Part shown: piece by piece, positions 1 to 8,956 of the stretch
How the letters are laid out: each line of letters opens with the position of its first letter
Numbering within the stretch: the first letter of the stretch is position 1
Origin: DATDMG01 sp036518955
GTDB lineage: Bacteria > Actinomycetota > Actinomycetes > Actinomycetales > Kineosporiaceae
NCBI GenBank assembly: GCA_036518955.1
Contig: DATDMG010000290.1
Location: 1 to 37,860, forward strand
Direction: 5' to 3'
Length of the DNA: 37,860 nt
Made by a program: the position numbers and the translations under genes
Notes under the pieces: generated by a model
Databases searched by the model: none
Told to the model about the DNA's origin: nothing
Seen by the model: the letters and a program-made list of their open reading frames with translations, nothing else

Positions 1-1310
1 TGTCCCGCCGAGTAGAACCCGTCCGGCGGCGCCCCGATGGTCATGCCGCGGACCAGCAGGTCCGGCCGCGCCCAGGCGTCCGCGCCGCCCGGATCGACGC
101 CGACCGCGAGGTCGTGCACGATCCCGACGGCCATCCCGCCCGCCCGGGCGGCCTCAGCCGCCGCCAGCAACTGTTCCCGACACAGCGCCTGCAACCAGAC
201 GTGGAAGTCGATGCGCCCGGCCAGTTGCGCCCGCAGTGCCGGGACCAGCGCGTCGTCCGCACTGCGCAGCCCGGCGGGCCAGTCCGGCCAGCGTCGTCCG
301 TACCGTTCGGCGGCGGCCGAGAACAGCGCGAAGGTGTCGACGGCCGGCCCGTGCTCGGCTCGGGCCCGGTGCAGCCGTTCGGCGCGCAGCGCCGGGTCGG
401 ACTGCTCGAAGAGCATCTCCAGGGCGGCCTGCTTGGCGCGCCATACCCGCTCCCGGTCGATCAGGTCCGCCCCGACGTCCGGGCGGTGGGCATCGACCAG
501 CCGGCGGACGTCGGGCGGGGCCGCCCGGTACTCCGGCGTGGCGTCCACCCGCAGGTAGATCGGATTGTGGAACTGTCGGCTGGACGGGCTGTACGGGGAG
601 TCCTCGACGGGGCGGGTCAGCGCCCCGGCGTGCAGCGGGTTGCACACGACCAGGTCGGCGCCGAACTCCCGGCCGCTGACGGAGGCCAGCTCGGCCAGGT
701 CGGCGAGGTCGCCGATGCCCCACGAGGTGCTGCTCGGCAGCGCGTACAGCTGGGCGGCCCACCCCCACCGCCGGCGCCGCTCGGGACGCCGGGCGCCGCC
801 GGGCGGCGTGGCGAGCAGCGTGCAGGACCTCGACTCGGCGCCCGCCTGCACGGACAGCTGGTGCCACCCCGGCGGAAGGGCGGGGATCCGGATCACCTGC
901 TGGTGGCGTGGCGGAAGGTCGGCCGACGCGTCGGCCGGGGCCGGCCCCGGGCCGGCCGGGGTGGAACAACCGATCACCGCGCCGGCGTCCGTGGTGACCT
1001 GAGCCTGCGCGCGCGTGCCCGGCGTCACCCTGGCGATGGTGGAGGCCGGCTGCCCGGACCGCACCACCACGACCGGTGGCAGCACGCGTGACGAGCGCTG
1101 CCGGAGGTGGTCCGCCACCGCGTCCGCGGCGGACCGCGGGGTGCTCGCGTCGACGCCGAAGGAGGCCAGGACCGCCACGACCGTCTCGGGCGCCACGGCG
1201 TGCGGGACGCCGTCCGCGTCGTCGTAGCGGGTGGCCACCCCGTAGGCGCGGGCCAGCCGTTCCAGCGCGGCCGCGCTGGTGAGGCCCTCGGCGGGAGAGT
1301 CGGCCGTCAT
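1..1310 (-). CDS. malQ: 4-alpha-glucanotransferase (amylomaltase), N-terminal 435 codons; continues past the left edge
   Basis: MalQ moves 4-alpha-glucan segments between maltodextrins in the cytoplasm, feeding maltose/maltodextrin or glycogen breakdown. The frame starts at ATG 1310 and is open to base 1. About 170-180 residues of variable N-terminal domain, as in actinobacterial and enterobacterial MalQ, precede the GH77 barrel. Family landmarks are clear: SSTSWGIGDLADLAEL, then GREFGADLVVCNPLHA, then EDSPYSPSSRQFHNPIYLRV (the acceptor loop), then GIVHDLAVGVDPGGADAW and GAPPDGFYSAG at the edge. The catalytic Asp/Glu of the second half lie outside the window. Its ATG overlaps the TGA of the upstream SARP-type regulator (ATGA), so the two are translationally coupled and probably one transcript. 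Identity is secure; only completeness cannot be judged. Confidence 0.93.
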   Translation of the reverse strand, partial: MTADSPAEGLTSAAALERLARAYGVATRYDDADGVPHAVAPETVVAVLASFGVDASTPRSAADAVADHLRQRSSRVLPPVVVVRSGQPASTIARVTPGTRAQAQVTTDAGAVIGCSTPAGPGPAPADASADLPPRHQQVIRIPALPPGWHQLSVQAGAESRSCTLLATPPGGARRPERRRRWGWAAQLYALPSSTSWGIGDLADLAELASVSGREFGADLVVCNPLHAGALTRPVEDSPYSPSSRQFHNPIYLRVDATPEYRAAPPDVRRLVDAHRPDVGADLIDRERVWRAKQAALEMLFEQSDPALRAERLHRARAEHGPAVDTFALFSAAAERYGRRWPDWPAGLRSADDALVPALRAQLAGRIDFHVWLQALCREQLLAAAEAARAGGMAVGIVHDLAVGVDPGGADAWARPDLLVRGMTIGAPPDGFYSAG

Positions 1311-4300
1311 GACGCCGGGCGATCCCCGGCCAGGACGGCGGCCAGCGTCGACACCTCGTGGTGCTCCGGCCCGAGCGCCCGGGACAGCAGGTCGAGCGCC
1401 CGGCGGCGGTGCCCGGTGGCGGCGTCCTCGTCCCCCAGCGCCTCCAGGACCAGGGCGAGGTCGGCCTCCGCCCGGGCCGTCTCCGCGGTGCCGAGGCCGG
1501 GAGTCGCCGCGATGGTCCGCAGCGCGGACTCGGCCAGCCGACGGCCCGCCTCCGGCGCGCCGTCCTCGGCCCAGGCGACCGCGAGCCGTCGGGCCGCCAT
1601 CAGGGTGCTGGGGTGGTCCTCGCCGTAGGTCGTGCGGAACGACTCGTGAGCGAGCTGCTGGGCTCGCCGGGCCTCCCGGTGGCGGCCCGCGGCCCGGTAG
1701 GCCAGGCCGGCGTTGGTCCTCGCCATGGCCACCCGCGGGTCGCCCGTGCCGAAGATGGCCTGCAGGTCGGCCACCGCTCTTTCGTGTGCCTTCACCGCCA
1801 TGTCGACGTCCCCCAGCAGGCGCTGCACGTATCCGAGCTTGTCCCAGGACTGGGCGACGTCGGGGTGCAGCGGCCCGAACTCCTCGGTGAAGACCTCCAG
1901 CGCCTCGCGCTGGTGGTCGGCGGCCGTCTGCAGCTCACCGAGGTCCTGCTCGACCAGGCCGAGGCCGGCGAGAGTGTGCGCCTGGTCGGGCCGGGTGCCG
2001 GGGAGCCCGGCGAGGATCGCCAGCGAGCGCTCGAAGGCACGTCGGGCGTCGTCGAGCCGCCCCGCTCCCCAGTAGGTGTACCCGAGGTCGGTGAGGACGG
2101 TGCACACGGGCCGGTCGGCGTCGGTGCCCTGCAGCAGCGTGAGGGCGGTGCGCTGGGCCTCGATCGCGCCGGTCGGATCGCCGGCGCAGTTCAGGACGTG
2201 GCCCAGGCGGTTGTAGGCATGGGCCAGTCGGGCGTCCGGGCCGGACAGGACCGTCTCCAGGACCGCGATGGCCGACCGCAGCTCCCGGTGGGCGGCCTGC
2301 CAGTCGCCGCTGCGATCGAGGATCTCGCCCAGGCTGGTGCGCACCAGGCCCGCGGCCACCCGGTCCCCGCAGGCGTCGGCCAGCCAGACGGCCTTGCGCA
2401 ACAGATCCACGGCGGCCGGGAACAGGGCGCGCTCGGCCAGCCACTGCGCGCCGGGGACGACGCAGTAGAGCACCTGTGGGGTGAGCGGATGGCAGGAACC
2501 GGACGGCGGGTCGCCCGCCGATCCGCCGGCCGCCGGCTCGGCGGGCCGCTCCGTCAGGTGGTCCGTCAGGTGGTCGGTGAGGTGGTCGGTGAGGACGAGC
2601 ACCTGGGGAACGAGGTCCCCCCAGTCCTCCGCCGCGCGGTCGACGGCCGCCGCGGTCACCAGCTGCACCGCCTGGCCGAGCCGTTGCGCCCTGGCCGGGG
2701 CCGTGAGCCAGGCCCGCACCACGGCCTGGACCAGCCGGTGGGTGCGCACGACGTCCATCTCCCGGTCGATCAGGGACAGCCGCAGCAGATCGGCGATCTG
2801 CTCGTTGAGGGTCAGTTCGTCGCTGGCGGCCGCCCGCAGCAGGCCGACGGGGACGGCGTCCGGGGCGAGGAAGGCGAGCACCTCGAGCAGCTCGGCGGCG
2901 CCGGGGGAGCGCCGGCGGACGCGGTCGAAGGCAACCGCCCACGTGCTGGTGACCGACGGTCGGGCCGCCTGGTGACCGGTCCCGCCGAGGACCACCTGGG
3001 CGTGGGTGCGCAGGAGCTGCAGGTAATCGGCGGGCCCGATGCGGGTCTGGTCGATGTACGCGCAGGCATGCTCCAGGGCGAGCGGCAGGTCGCCGACCGC
3101 GCGGGCCAGCGCGTCGAGCAACGGTTCGTCATCGCTGCCGGTCCGCCGCGCGAGGAACGCGCAGGACTCCTCCCGCTCGAACGGCGAGACCTGCAACGGC
3201 ACCCCGACCGCGCGCCAGGCGGGGTTCCGCGACGTCACGATGATCTCCCCGCGCCCTGCCGGGGGGAGCACCGAGGTGAGCACCTCGGCGTCGTCGACGT
3301 TGTCGAACACGATCAACCACCGGCCCTGCCGGTCGAGCTCGTCCCACAGCGCCACGAGGAGGTCCTCCTGCTGGTGGCGCCGGATCACGCCGAGGGCGGC
3401 GGCGAGCTCGGCGATACCGGTGGCCAGGGCGGGCGCGCGGTCCGCGGGGACCCACCAGGCCAGCTGTCCGGTGCGGCGCCGATGGGCGATCTCGAGCGCG
3501 AGTTCGCTCTTGCCGACCCCGGGCAGGCCGTGCAGGGCGATCAGCCGGGGCGCCGTGCCCGGTGTCGAGAGGATCTCCTCGGCCTGCCGGATCAGCCCTT
3601 CCCGCCCGGTGAAGGCCCGGTTGCGCGAGGGCAGCCGCCAGGGCGCCGCTCCAGCCGGCCGCGTGTGCAGGCGCACCTCCTCCGCCGCCAGCTCCGCCCC
3701 GGGCTCGACGCCGAGGAGCTCGGCGAGCGAACGACGGCACTCCTCGACGACGCCGAGCGCCTCGCCCCGTCGTCCCGCCGCGCTCAGGGCGCGGACCAGA
3801 CGCACGGCCAGGGACTCCCGCAGCGGGTGCAGCCGGGCCAGCTCCTGCAGCGCCGGGATGTCCACGGCCGGCCGGCCGAGGGCGGCGTGGGTGTCGGCGA
3901 GCTGCTCCATGGCGGTCAACCGCAGCTCCTCCAGCCGGTAGCCCTCGGCGTCCAGGAACCACAGGTGTCGGTGCGGTCCGAACGCATCGGGCCCCCGCCA
4001 GCACGAGAGCGCGCCCCGCAGCGACGAGGCGGCCTCCTCGAGCCGGCCGGCCGACGTGAGGCTGCGGGCGGTCTCCAGGTCGTGCTCGAAGCCGACGGCA
4101 TCGATCGCGATCCGGGAGCGGTCCAGCACGTACCCGGTGTCCCGACGCTGGACGGCGCCCGGCGGCAGCAGTCCGCGCAGCCGGGAGATGTACGCGTGCA
4201 CGCTCGCCGCCGCCCGGCGGGGTGCCCCGTCCGCCCACAGGTCGTCGACGAGTTGGTCGACCGCGACGGGTGCCTCGGCGACCGCCAGGCGGGCCAGCAG

Positions 4301-4429
4301 AGCCTGCGGCAGCGGACCGCCGATCGTGGTGCGAATGCCGTCCCGGACGAGGTCGAAACAACCCAGGACGCGGATCTGGGTGGGCTGCTCGCTGTGCGGG
4401 ACCGGGTCCGAGCTCACGCCGACGTTCAT
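1307..4429 (-). CDS. SARP/AfsR-type regulator: winged helix + BTAD + NB-ARC ATPase + TPR (STAND family)
   Basis: Probable transcription factor of 1040 aa. Residues ~17-90 form an OmpR-like winged helix (IRVLGCFDLVRDG... opening). Residues ~95-250 are the bacterial transcriptional activation domain (AVRLVRAL, ELLGVEPG). An NB-ARC/STAND ATPase follows, with Walker A GLPGVGKS at ~301-308, Walker B LIVFDNVDD at ~372-380 and a sensor-like IIVTSRNPAW. The C-terminal ~400 residues are TPR/Kinesin-light-chain-type repeats (AHAYNRLGHVLNCAGD, HTLAGLGLVEQDLGELQTA). This is the AfsR architecture, in which ligand or protein binding to the TPRs gates the ATPase. ATG 4429 was chosen because GGGAG lies four bases upstream; in-frame ATG 4444 is an alternative. 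The TPR-flanking segment has a 12-bp tandem repeat coding LTDH units (2553-2595). It overlaps malQ by ATGA and faces the GH57-like gene, so alpha-glucan metabolism is a likely target; that is inference. Confidence 0.9.
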   Translation of the reverse strand: MNVGVSSDPVPHSEQPTQIRVLGCFDLVRDGIRTTIGGPLPQALLARLAVAEAPVAVDQLVDDLWADGAPRRAAASVHAYISRLRGLLPPGAVQRRDTGYVLDRSRIAIDAVGFEHDLETARSLTSAGRLEEAASSLRGALSCWRGPDAFGPHRHLWFLDAEGYRLEELRLTAMEQLADTHAALGRPAVDIPALQELARLHPLRESLAVRLVRALSAAGRRGEALGVVEECRRSLAELLGVEPGAELAAEEVRLHTRPAGAAPWRLPSRNRAFTGREGLIRQAEEILSTPGTAPRLIALHGLPGVGKSELALEIAHRRRTGQLAWWVPADRAPALATGIAELAAALGVIRRHQQEDLLVALWDELDRQGRWLIVFDNVDDAEVLTSVLPPAGRGEIIVTSRNPAWRAVGVPLQVSPFEREESCAFLARRTGSDDEPLLDALARAVGDLPLALEHACAYIDQTRIGPADYLQLLRTHAQVVLGGTGHQAARPSVTSTWAVAFDRVRRRSPGAAELLEVLAFLAPDAVPVGLLRAAASDELTLNEQIADLLRLSLIDREMDVVRTHRLVQAVVRAWLTAPARAQRLGQAVQLVTAAAVDRAAEDWGDLVPQVLVLTDHLTDHLTDHLTERPAEPAAGGSAGDPPSGSCHPLTPQVLYCVVPGAQWLAERALFPAAVDLLRKAVWLADACGDRVAAGLVRTSLGEILDRSGDWQAAHRELRSAIAVLETVLSGPDARLAHAYNRLGHVLNCAGDPTGAIEAQRTALTLLQGTDADRPVCTVLTDLGYTYWGAGRLDDARRAFERSLAILAGLPGTRPDQAHTLAGLGLVEQDLGELQTAADHQREALEVFTEEFGPLHPDVAQSWDKLGYVQRLLGDVDMAVKAHERAVADLQAIFGTGDPRVAMARTNAGLAYRAAGRHREARRAQQLAHESFRTTYGEDHPSTLMAARRLAVAWAEDGAPEAGRRLAESALRTIAATPGLGTAETARAEADLALVLEALGDEDAATGHRRRALDLLSRALGPEHHEVSTLAAVLAGDRPAS
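2553..2595. repeat. 12-bp tandem repeat inside the SARP-type gene
   Basis: Just over three copies of a 12-bp unit (gtcaggtggtcg and one-base variants) lie in phase with the reading frame. They code LTDH repeats between the ATPase and the TPR region. Because the unit is a multiple of three, copy-number change would alter linker length without frameshift. Confidence 0.8.
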
Positions 4430-4543
4430 TGTGCTCCCGACCATCAATTGCCTAGGCGAATCGACAATGCGTCGACCTCCCCCCCGCCGATCCATTTTGG
4501 GTGGCGCGGGTCTGCGCTGTCACGGGTGTTTGCCAATTCGGGG

Positions 4544-4565
4544 CAGGTCTGGCCCAGGTTTCCGG
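4544..4565. promoter_or_regulatory. Two 11-bp direct repeats in the SARP/GH57-like divergent intergenic region; candidate SARP operator
   Basis: CAGGTCTGGCC and CAGGTTTCCGG sit back to back with an 11-bp period (six identical positions). SARP proteins are known to bind short direct repeats with about 11-bp period near the -35 region. The pair lies between the divergent starts at 4429 and 4700, so it could serve either gene. The match is short and the assignment tentative. The rest of this 270-bp gap holds an AT-richer patch near 4440-4475 and no clear -10/-35 pair. Confidence 0.3.
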
Positions 4566-4699
4566 GTCGTGTATCAAGACCCGCCCGGCCGCGCCCTTCC
4601 CACTCGCAGGTGCGGGGAGCCTGCCGGACCCCGGGTCCGTCGGGCGCTCCCGGCCGGCCCGAACCCGCGCGGAACGCGGGCCCGAGCGAGGAGAGCCTG

Positions 4700-7600
4700 A
4701 TGACCGACCTGACAGCACCCGGCTGGACGTCGAGAATCGTGCATGGCACGTTCGACACCTTCCCGCGGGTGCGGCCCACCGCGCGCCGGCCCGGGTGGTT
4801 CGACGTCCACCTGCCGTTCCGGGTGCAGGTCGACCGGTCGCAGTCCACCACGGTGATCTCCCATCGCCTCCAGGTCACCGTCGACGGCCAGCCCTGGAGC
4901 GCGCTCACCCAGACCCGGACGATCACCCCGGAATACCTGGACTGGCTGCAGAACAGGCAGGGCCAGGAGGGCATCTTCGACTTCGACCGGCTGCCCCCGT
5001 ACCTGGAGATGCAGGACCTGCTCGGCCGCCCCGACGTCCGCTACATCGAGGCCCTCGTCCCGGCTGTCCCGCCGGGCGCGCTGGTCGCCTACACGATCCA
5101 GGCGTCGCTGGACGGGCAGGCGGCGGGAGTGACGCTGGACTCGCCCGGCTACACGGTGCGGGCCCTGCGGCCGCGCTTCGACCGGGAGGACATCCGGCGG
5201 ATCTACATCCCGGCACCGGGTCGGGCGGAGCAGGCCTGGGTGCTCTACCACCGGCGCGAGGAGGCGTTCGACCAGTACCGGATCGACACCGTGGCCCTGC
5301 GGCCGCCCGGCGACGCGGCCGGGGGCCAGGCGCCGGAGCGTCCCGACCTGGTCGTCACCGTCGGCACGACGACGACCGACCTGCGGTCGGCCGACCAGAC
5401 CGACCTGCCGCTGGTGGACCTGGCGTCGGACAGCGTCACGCTGGCCGTCCCGGCGGACGGCGAAACCCCGCCGCCGATCACAGTGCGTTATGCCGGGGGT
5501 GAGGCGGTCACCGTCGACCCGGCCGCTGCCGTTCAGGCCGGTGTCGCCCGGGTGATGTTCGTCAATTTCGCCATCCAGGGACTGAACGACTACTTCGGGA
5601 CCGCGTCCTCGGACTACTCCCCACCTCGCACCTACGCCCAGCTGACCATGCGCGATCCGAAGGCATCGTTCAGCAGCCGACCGGACACCAAGGAGAACGG
5701 CGTCGGAGACGGGTACGCCTTCACTCTCGAGGCGCACCGCCGGTACGGCATCCCGCAACTGTGGGTGATGAACGGTGGGCTGCTCGCCCTGCTCGCCCAC
5801 GACTGCCCGGAGGATCTGGTCCAGATCCGCGAGGACGTGCGTAACCGGGTGCTGATGCCCGCGCTGACCGGCTACCCCGCGCACCGGATGCCGTACTTCC
5901 GGCCCGCCACCAACATCGCCGCCCTCACCGTCGGTGCCGAGGCGGTGAGTGCCCTGGTCGGGGGCGCGCGCCCGGTCTACTACCCGGACTCGCGCATCTA
6001 CGTCAACGACGAGCCGACCAACGCCGCCCTGCGGGCGGCCGGGATCCGCTACCTGGTGGTGGACGGCGGCCCGGAGGGCGCCGGGCTGGACACGCCCCTG
6101 CCGGTCGTGGCGGACGTCGACCCCCCGCTGTTCGCCACGGCCCCGGACGGGCGGTGGGTGAACTGGGCCTACCAGTGGCGCGACCCCAGCACCAACCTTC
6201 GGGTGCTGTTCATCGACCCGGAGCTGAAGGACAACCTGTTCGGCCCGGACACTCGGGCGGGCGAGGACGAGGCCCGGCGGGGCAAGGCCCCGTACAGCAT
6301 CCGGCGCAAGTTCATGGAGATCGCGGCGCAGCCGGTGGTGCGCAAGAACAACGTGCTGGTCTACAGCGACGACGCGGACAAGGCCAGCGGCAACGGGTGG
6401 TTCGACGGGTTGACGTTCGCGCCCAACATCCGCTACCAGGCGGCGCTGTCGTGGATCCGGGCCCACCCGTGGGTCCAGGCGATCACCACCGACGACCTCG
6501 ACCGGGAAGAACCGATCGGCGCCCTGAAGCTGATCAAGGCCAGTGACCCCTACATCACCACCCCGGACAACACTCTGGTGGGGTCCCGGGGTGAGCTGGC
6601 GTTCGACTGCTGGTACGACGAGTGGCGCAAGGTCGCCGTCCCGTGGCTCGGGGAGACCCTGGGGGCGATGTCCGATCGGGCGGAGGAGACGCTCGAGCGG
6701 TGGCCGGTGCGCAACGAGCTGTACGAGTTGGGCCGGCTGTACTTCCTGATGTGCCTGCACGAGTCACAGTGGTCCAAGTCGGCGCGGGTGGAGGCGGGAC
6801 GGCGCACCTCGGCCGACTTCACCCCGGAGGACTTCGTCGTCGCCGAGTCCATCCAGCTGCGCAACGCGCACGTCTACCTCGGCGCGGCGGTCTGGGCGGA
6901 CTGGGCGAGCCGGCAGACCGCCCCGGCTGCCCACGTCGACTCCGGTCCGGTGATCGACCGGGTGGCCGCGCTCGAGGCGGACCTGGACGCCGCGCACCCG
7001 GCGCCGTGGCGGCTGCGCTGCCGGTCGGCCGCCGGACTGCAATGGGACCACGACCCGCTACCCAACGTGATCCTCTACAACGAGCAGGCCCTGGTGGTGA
7101 TCGACCGCAACGGCGGCCGGATCACACACCTGTTCAGCATGGTGGACGGGCAGCCACGATCGGTCAGCGGGACCTTCAAGGCATACCAGTTCCTGGACGT
7201 GGACTGGGATTCCACGGCAGGGGTGGAGTGCGACGGGATCGTCCTGCAGAACACCGTCTACGGGCCGAACCACGCCTACGTGGCCTGTGACGTGGAGCCG
7301 AGCCGGGGGACTCTGGGGGAGAGCCCGCGAGACGACTCGCTGACCCAGTGGTACTACCCGGACAACTTCAACTGCTACGTCGTCCAGGATCTGGCACCCA
7401 CCGCTACCGGGCCGTCGGTGACCCTGCTCTACGGTTCGTCCACGCCGGACGTCGAGGCACCGGTGACTCTCAAGGAGCTGGCCGAGCTGTTGACCCGCGA
7501 CCTGGAGGAACGGCTGAACGGCCGGGCCGGCGTCGGCGGCGTCCCCGGGGTGGTGCTGCACGACCTGGAACGGTTCGGAGCCTTCCAGAAGACCATCACC

Positions 7601-7987
7601 CTGGAGGGCCGGACCGTCGTCGTCCGGTACCGCAACACCAAGCCCGGGCACCTGGTGGCGAACGAGTTCTGCGTGGACCTGTGGGCATCGGCGATGCGGG
7701 GGCGGCGACAGACGCGGTACCTGCGGGTCGACCCGGCCACCGGGTCCGCCGTCGCGGACGTCGTCAACGAGGCGGGCCTGACCGTCAGCCTCACCCTCGG
7801 CAAGGGATGCACGTTCAGCCCCGCCACGACCGCCCCGCTGGACCCACCGACTCAGGAGTCGCTGCGGCTGCACCGGGTGATGACCGACACCGTCGAGGTG
7901 GTCGCCACCGGCGCTGAGGGGTTCGACTTCCAGATCACCCTGCCGGACCGCACGGGCAGGGGCGACCCGCAGGGGGCACGAGTTTGA
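4700..7987 (+). CDS. Large GH57-like (glycoside hydrolase/deacetylase-fold) protein of unknown specificity
   Basis: 1095 aa, no signal peptide or membrane segment, so cytoplasmic. The start is ATG 4700 with GAGGAGAG four bases upstream. The open frame continues far upstream but only as antisense of the SARP gene. Residues ~280-700 recall GH57-type alpha-glucan enzymes: an early conserved strand (VARVMFVNFAIQGLNDYF), AHRRYGIPQLWVMNGGLLALL at ~345-365, GYPAHRMPYFRPATNIAALT at ~390, and VYYPDSRIYVND at ~425. A C-terminal beta-rich region with NVILYNEQALVVIDRNGGRI (~790) resembles the domain that follows the GH57 barrel. The usual HQP-type first motif of GH57 is not evident and I could not place the catalytic acids. 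Residues 1-270 are unfamiliar. Its position opposite the malQ-SARP pair suggests alpha-glucan or glycoside processing. It could be a non-catalytic relative. Confidence 0.6.
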   Translation: MTDLTAPGWTSRIVHGTFDTFPRVRPTARRPGWFDVHLPFRVQVDRSQSTTVISHRLQVTVDGQPWSALTQTRTITPEYLDWLQNRQGQEGIFDFDRLPPYLEMQDLLGRPDVRYIEALVPAVPPGALVAYTIQASLDGQAAGVTLDSPGYTVRALRPRFDREDIRRIYIPAPGRAEQAWVLYHRREEAFDQYRIDTVALRPPGDAAGGQAPERPDLVVTVGTTTTDLRSADQTDLPLVDLASDSVTLAVPADGETPPPITVRYAGGEAVTVDPAAAVQAGVARVMFVNFAIQGLNDYFGTASSDYSPPRTYAQLTMRDPKASFSSRPDTKENGVGDGYAFTLEAHRRYGIPQLWVMNGGLLALLAHDCPEDLVQIREDVRNRVLMPALTGYPAHRMPYFRPATNIAALTVGAEAVSALVGGARPVYYPDSRIYVNDEPTNAALRAAGIRYLVVDGGPEGAGLDTPLPVVADVDPPLFATAPDGRWVNWAYQWRDPSTNLRVLFIDPELKDNLFGPDTRAGEDEARRGKAPYSIRRKFMEIAAQPVVRKNNVLVYSDDADKASGNGWFDGLTFAPNIRYQAALSWIRAHPWVQAITTDDLDREEPIGALKLIKASDPYITTPDNTLVGSRGELAFDCWYDEWRKVAVPWLGETLGAMSDRAEETLERWPVRNELYELGRLYFLMCLHESQWSKSARVEAGRRTSADFTPEDFVVAESIQLRNAHVYLGAAVWADWASRQTAPAAHVDSGPVIDRVAALEADLDAAHPAPWRLRCRSAAGLQWDHDPLPNVILYNEQALVVIDRNGGRITHLFSMVDGQPRSVSGTFKAYQFLDVDWDSTAGVECDGIVLQNTVYGPNHAYVACDVEPSRGTLGESPRDDSLTQWYYPDNFNCYVVQDLAPTATGPSVTLLYGSSTPDVEAPVTLKELAELLTRDLEERLNGRAGVGGVPGVVLHDLERFGAFQKTITLEGRTVVVRYRNTKPGHLVANEFCVDLWASAMRGRRQTRYLRVDPATGSAVADVVNEAGLTVSLTLGKGCTFSPATTAPLDPPTQESLRLHRVMTDTVEVVATGAEGFDFQITLPDRTGRGDPQGARV

Positions 7988-8015
7988 CGGACGAACTCCA
8001 GCGGCCGGGGCCTGA

Positions 8016-8373
8016 CGGGTCACCCTGGACGTCGAGCCGTCCTTCCAGGTGGCGCAACGCGTGCGCGTCGACGTCCCGCCGGAGGAGCTGCGGCGCGACC
8101 TGCCGGCGGTGTTCGGCGCGGCGTGCCGCGTGAGCGCCTTCACCTTCCGCACTTCAGACCGGAGTTCACTCCCAGCGCCGGCGTCGAACTGCTGTCGGAG
8201 TACCTGCTGCCCCGGGACGTCGCGGCGGACGCCGTCCGGGCTCTGCAGGTCGGGGGCGGGACGCTCGGCCCGGTCCTGCACACTTCGAGGCGCTCCTGCG
8301 CCGGTTCGACCCGGGCGGGACGTTCCGCAACCGCTTCGTCGACGACCTCTTCCCCCGCGGCACGGCCCGCTGA
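8016..8373 (+). pseudogene. Remnant of an FAD-linked alditol oxidase (AldO/XyoA family)
   Basis: Three pieces of one protein lie in consecutive different frames. 8019-~8140 codes VTLDVEPSFQVAQRVRVDVP and on to RVSAFTF. ~8140-8280 codes LPHFRPEFTPSAGVELLSEY and on to TLGPVLH. 8281-8373 codes HFEALLRRFDPGGTFRNRFV and ends at TGA 8371. The order and wording match the second half of actinobacterial alditol oxidases, which oxidise sugar alcohols with covalently bound FAD. The FAD-binding N-terminal half is missing. A large internal piece that would follow the PVL.SE motif is deleted, and at least one frameshift is present. No intact start or Shine-Dalgarno is seen. It follows the GH57-like stop by about 30 bases, so an oxidase may once have been the next gene in that operon. 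Confidence 0.75.
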
Positions 8374-8388
8374 CGGCGCCGGCGAACG

Positions 8389-8793
8389 CTACTGGGCCAG
8401 CTGACCGGTGTGGCAGACGGCCTCGACGTTGTTGCCGTCAGGATCACGGACGAAGGCGCCGTAGTAGCCCTGGTGGTACTCCGGCCACAGCCGTGGGGCA
8501 TGCAGCACTTCGGCGCCCATCTCGGTCGCCGCGTCGAAGAAGGCTCGGACGGCGGCCGTGTCGGCGGCGGCGAACGCCACGTGAGTCTCCCGGTTCGGGC
8601 CGGCCGCTGAACCTTCCGGTGGTTGCGCCGAAATCCAGAAGTCGGGCTTGTCGGTGCCGTACCCGATCGCCGTCCCGAAATCCATCAGGCGCCGGTGGCC
8701 CAGCACGCCCAGCACGCGATCGTAGAAGTCGGCGGCCACCTTCAGGTCCGTGCAGTTGATGCCAAGGTGATCGATCATCAGCACATTCTGCAT
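8389..8793 (-). CDS. VOC-superfamily (glyoxalase/bleomycin-resistance fold) protein
   Basis: 134 aa, a single VOC unit made of two beta-alpha-beta-beta-beta modules. It opens IDHLGINCTDL, continues AADFYDRVLGVLGH, and has HVAFAAAD at the second module and FVRDPDGNNVEAV at the end. The usual metal ligands are visible: His in IDHLG, His in THVAF and Glu in NNVEAV. Members bind a divalent metal and act on thiol adducts, ring cleavage or antibiotic sequestration; the substrate cannot be read from sequence. The start is ambiguous: GTG 8796, ATG 8793 and ATG 8778 are all in frame without a strong Shine-Dalgarno, and family alignments favour a start near MIDHLG (8778). It converges on the alditol oxidase remnant. 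Confidence 0.8.
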   Translation of the reverse strand: MQNVLMIDHLGINCTDLKVAADFYDRVLGVLGHRRLMDFGTAIGYGTDKPDFWISAQPPEGSAAGPNRETHVAFAAADTAAVRAFFDAATEMGAEVLHAPRLWPEYHQGYYGAFVRDPDGNNVEAVCHTGQLAQ

Positions 8794-8956
8794 CACGCCG
8801 CCGCCGCGCGCGGATCACCTCACGATCCGAACCTGTCGCCCGACCGGGCCGCGATCATGCCTGTCCGGGCCCGGCCGCGTGCACGCGGGTGGAGGACGGC
8901 ATGCGCACCGGGAAGACCACCGGCTCATCCGTGGGCTGCCCGGTAGGTGCGAAGTC

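Noticed and set aside
1358..4699. Long plus-strand open frame running into the GH57-like gene
   Set aside because: It is antisense to the well-supported SARP gene; the true start with a Shine-Dalgarno is ATG 4700.
4574..6760. 728-codon open frame on the minus strand
   Set aside because: It is a mirror of the GH57-like gene in a G+C-rich genome, with His/Arg/Pro/Val-rich nonsense and no domain.
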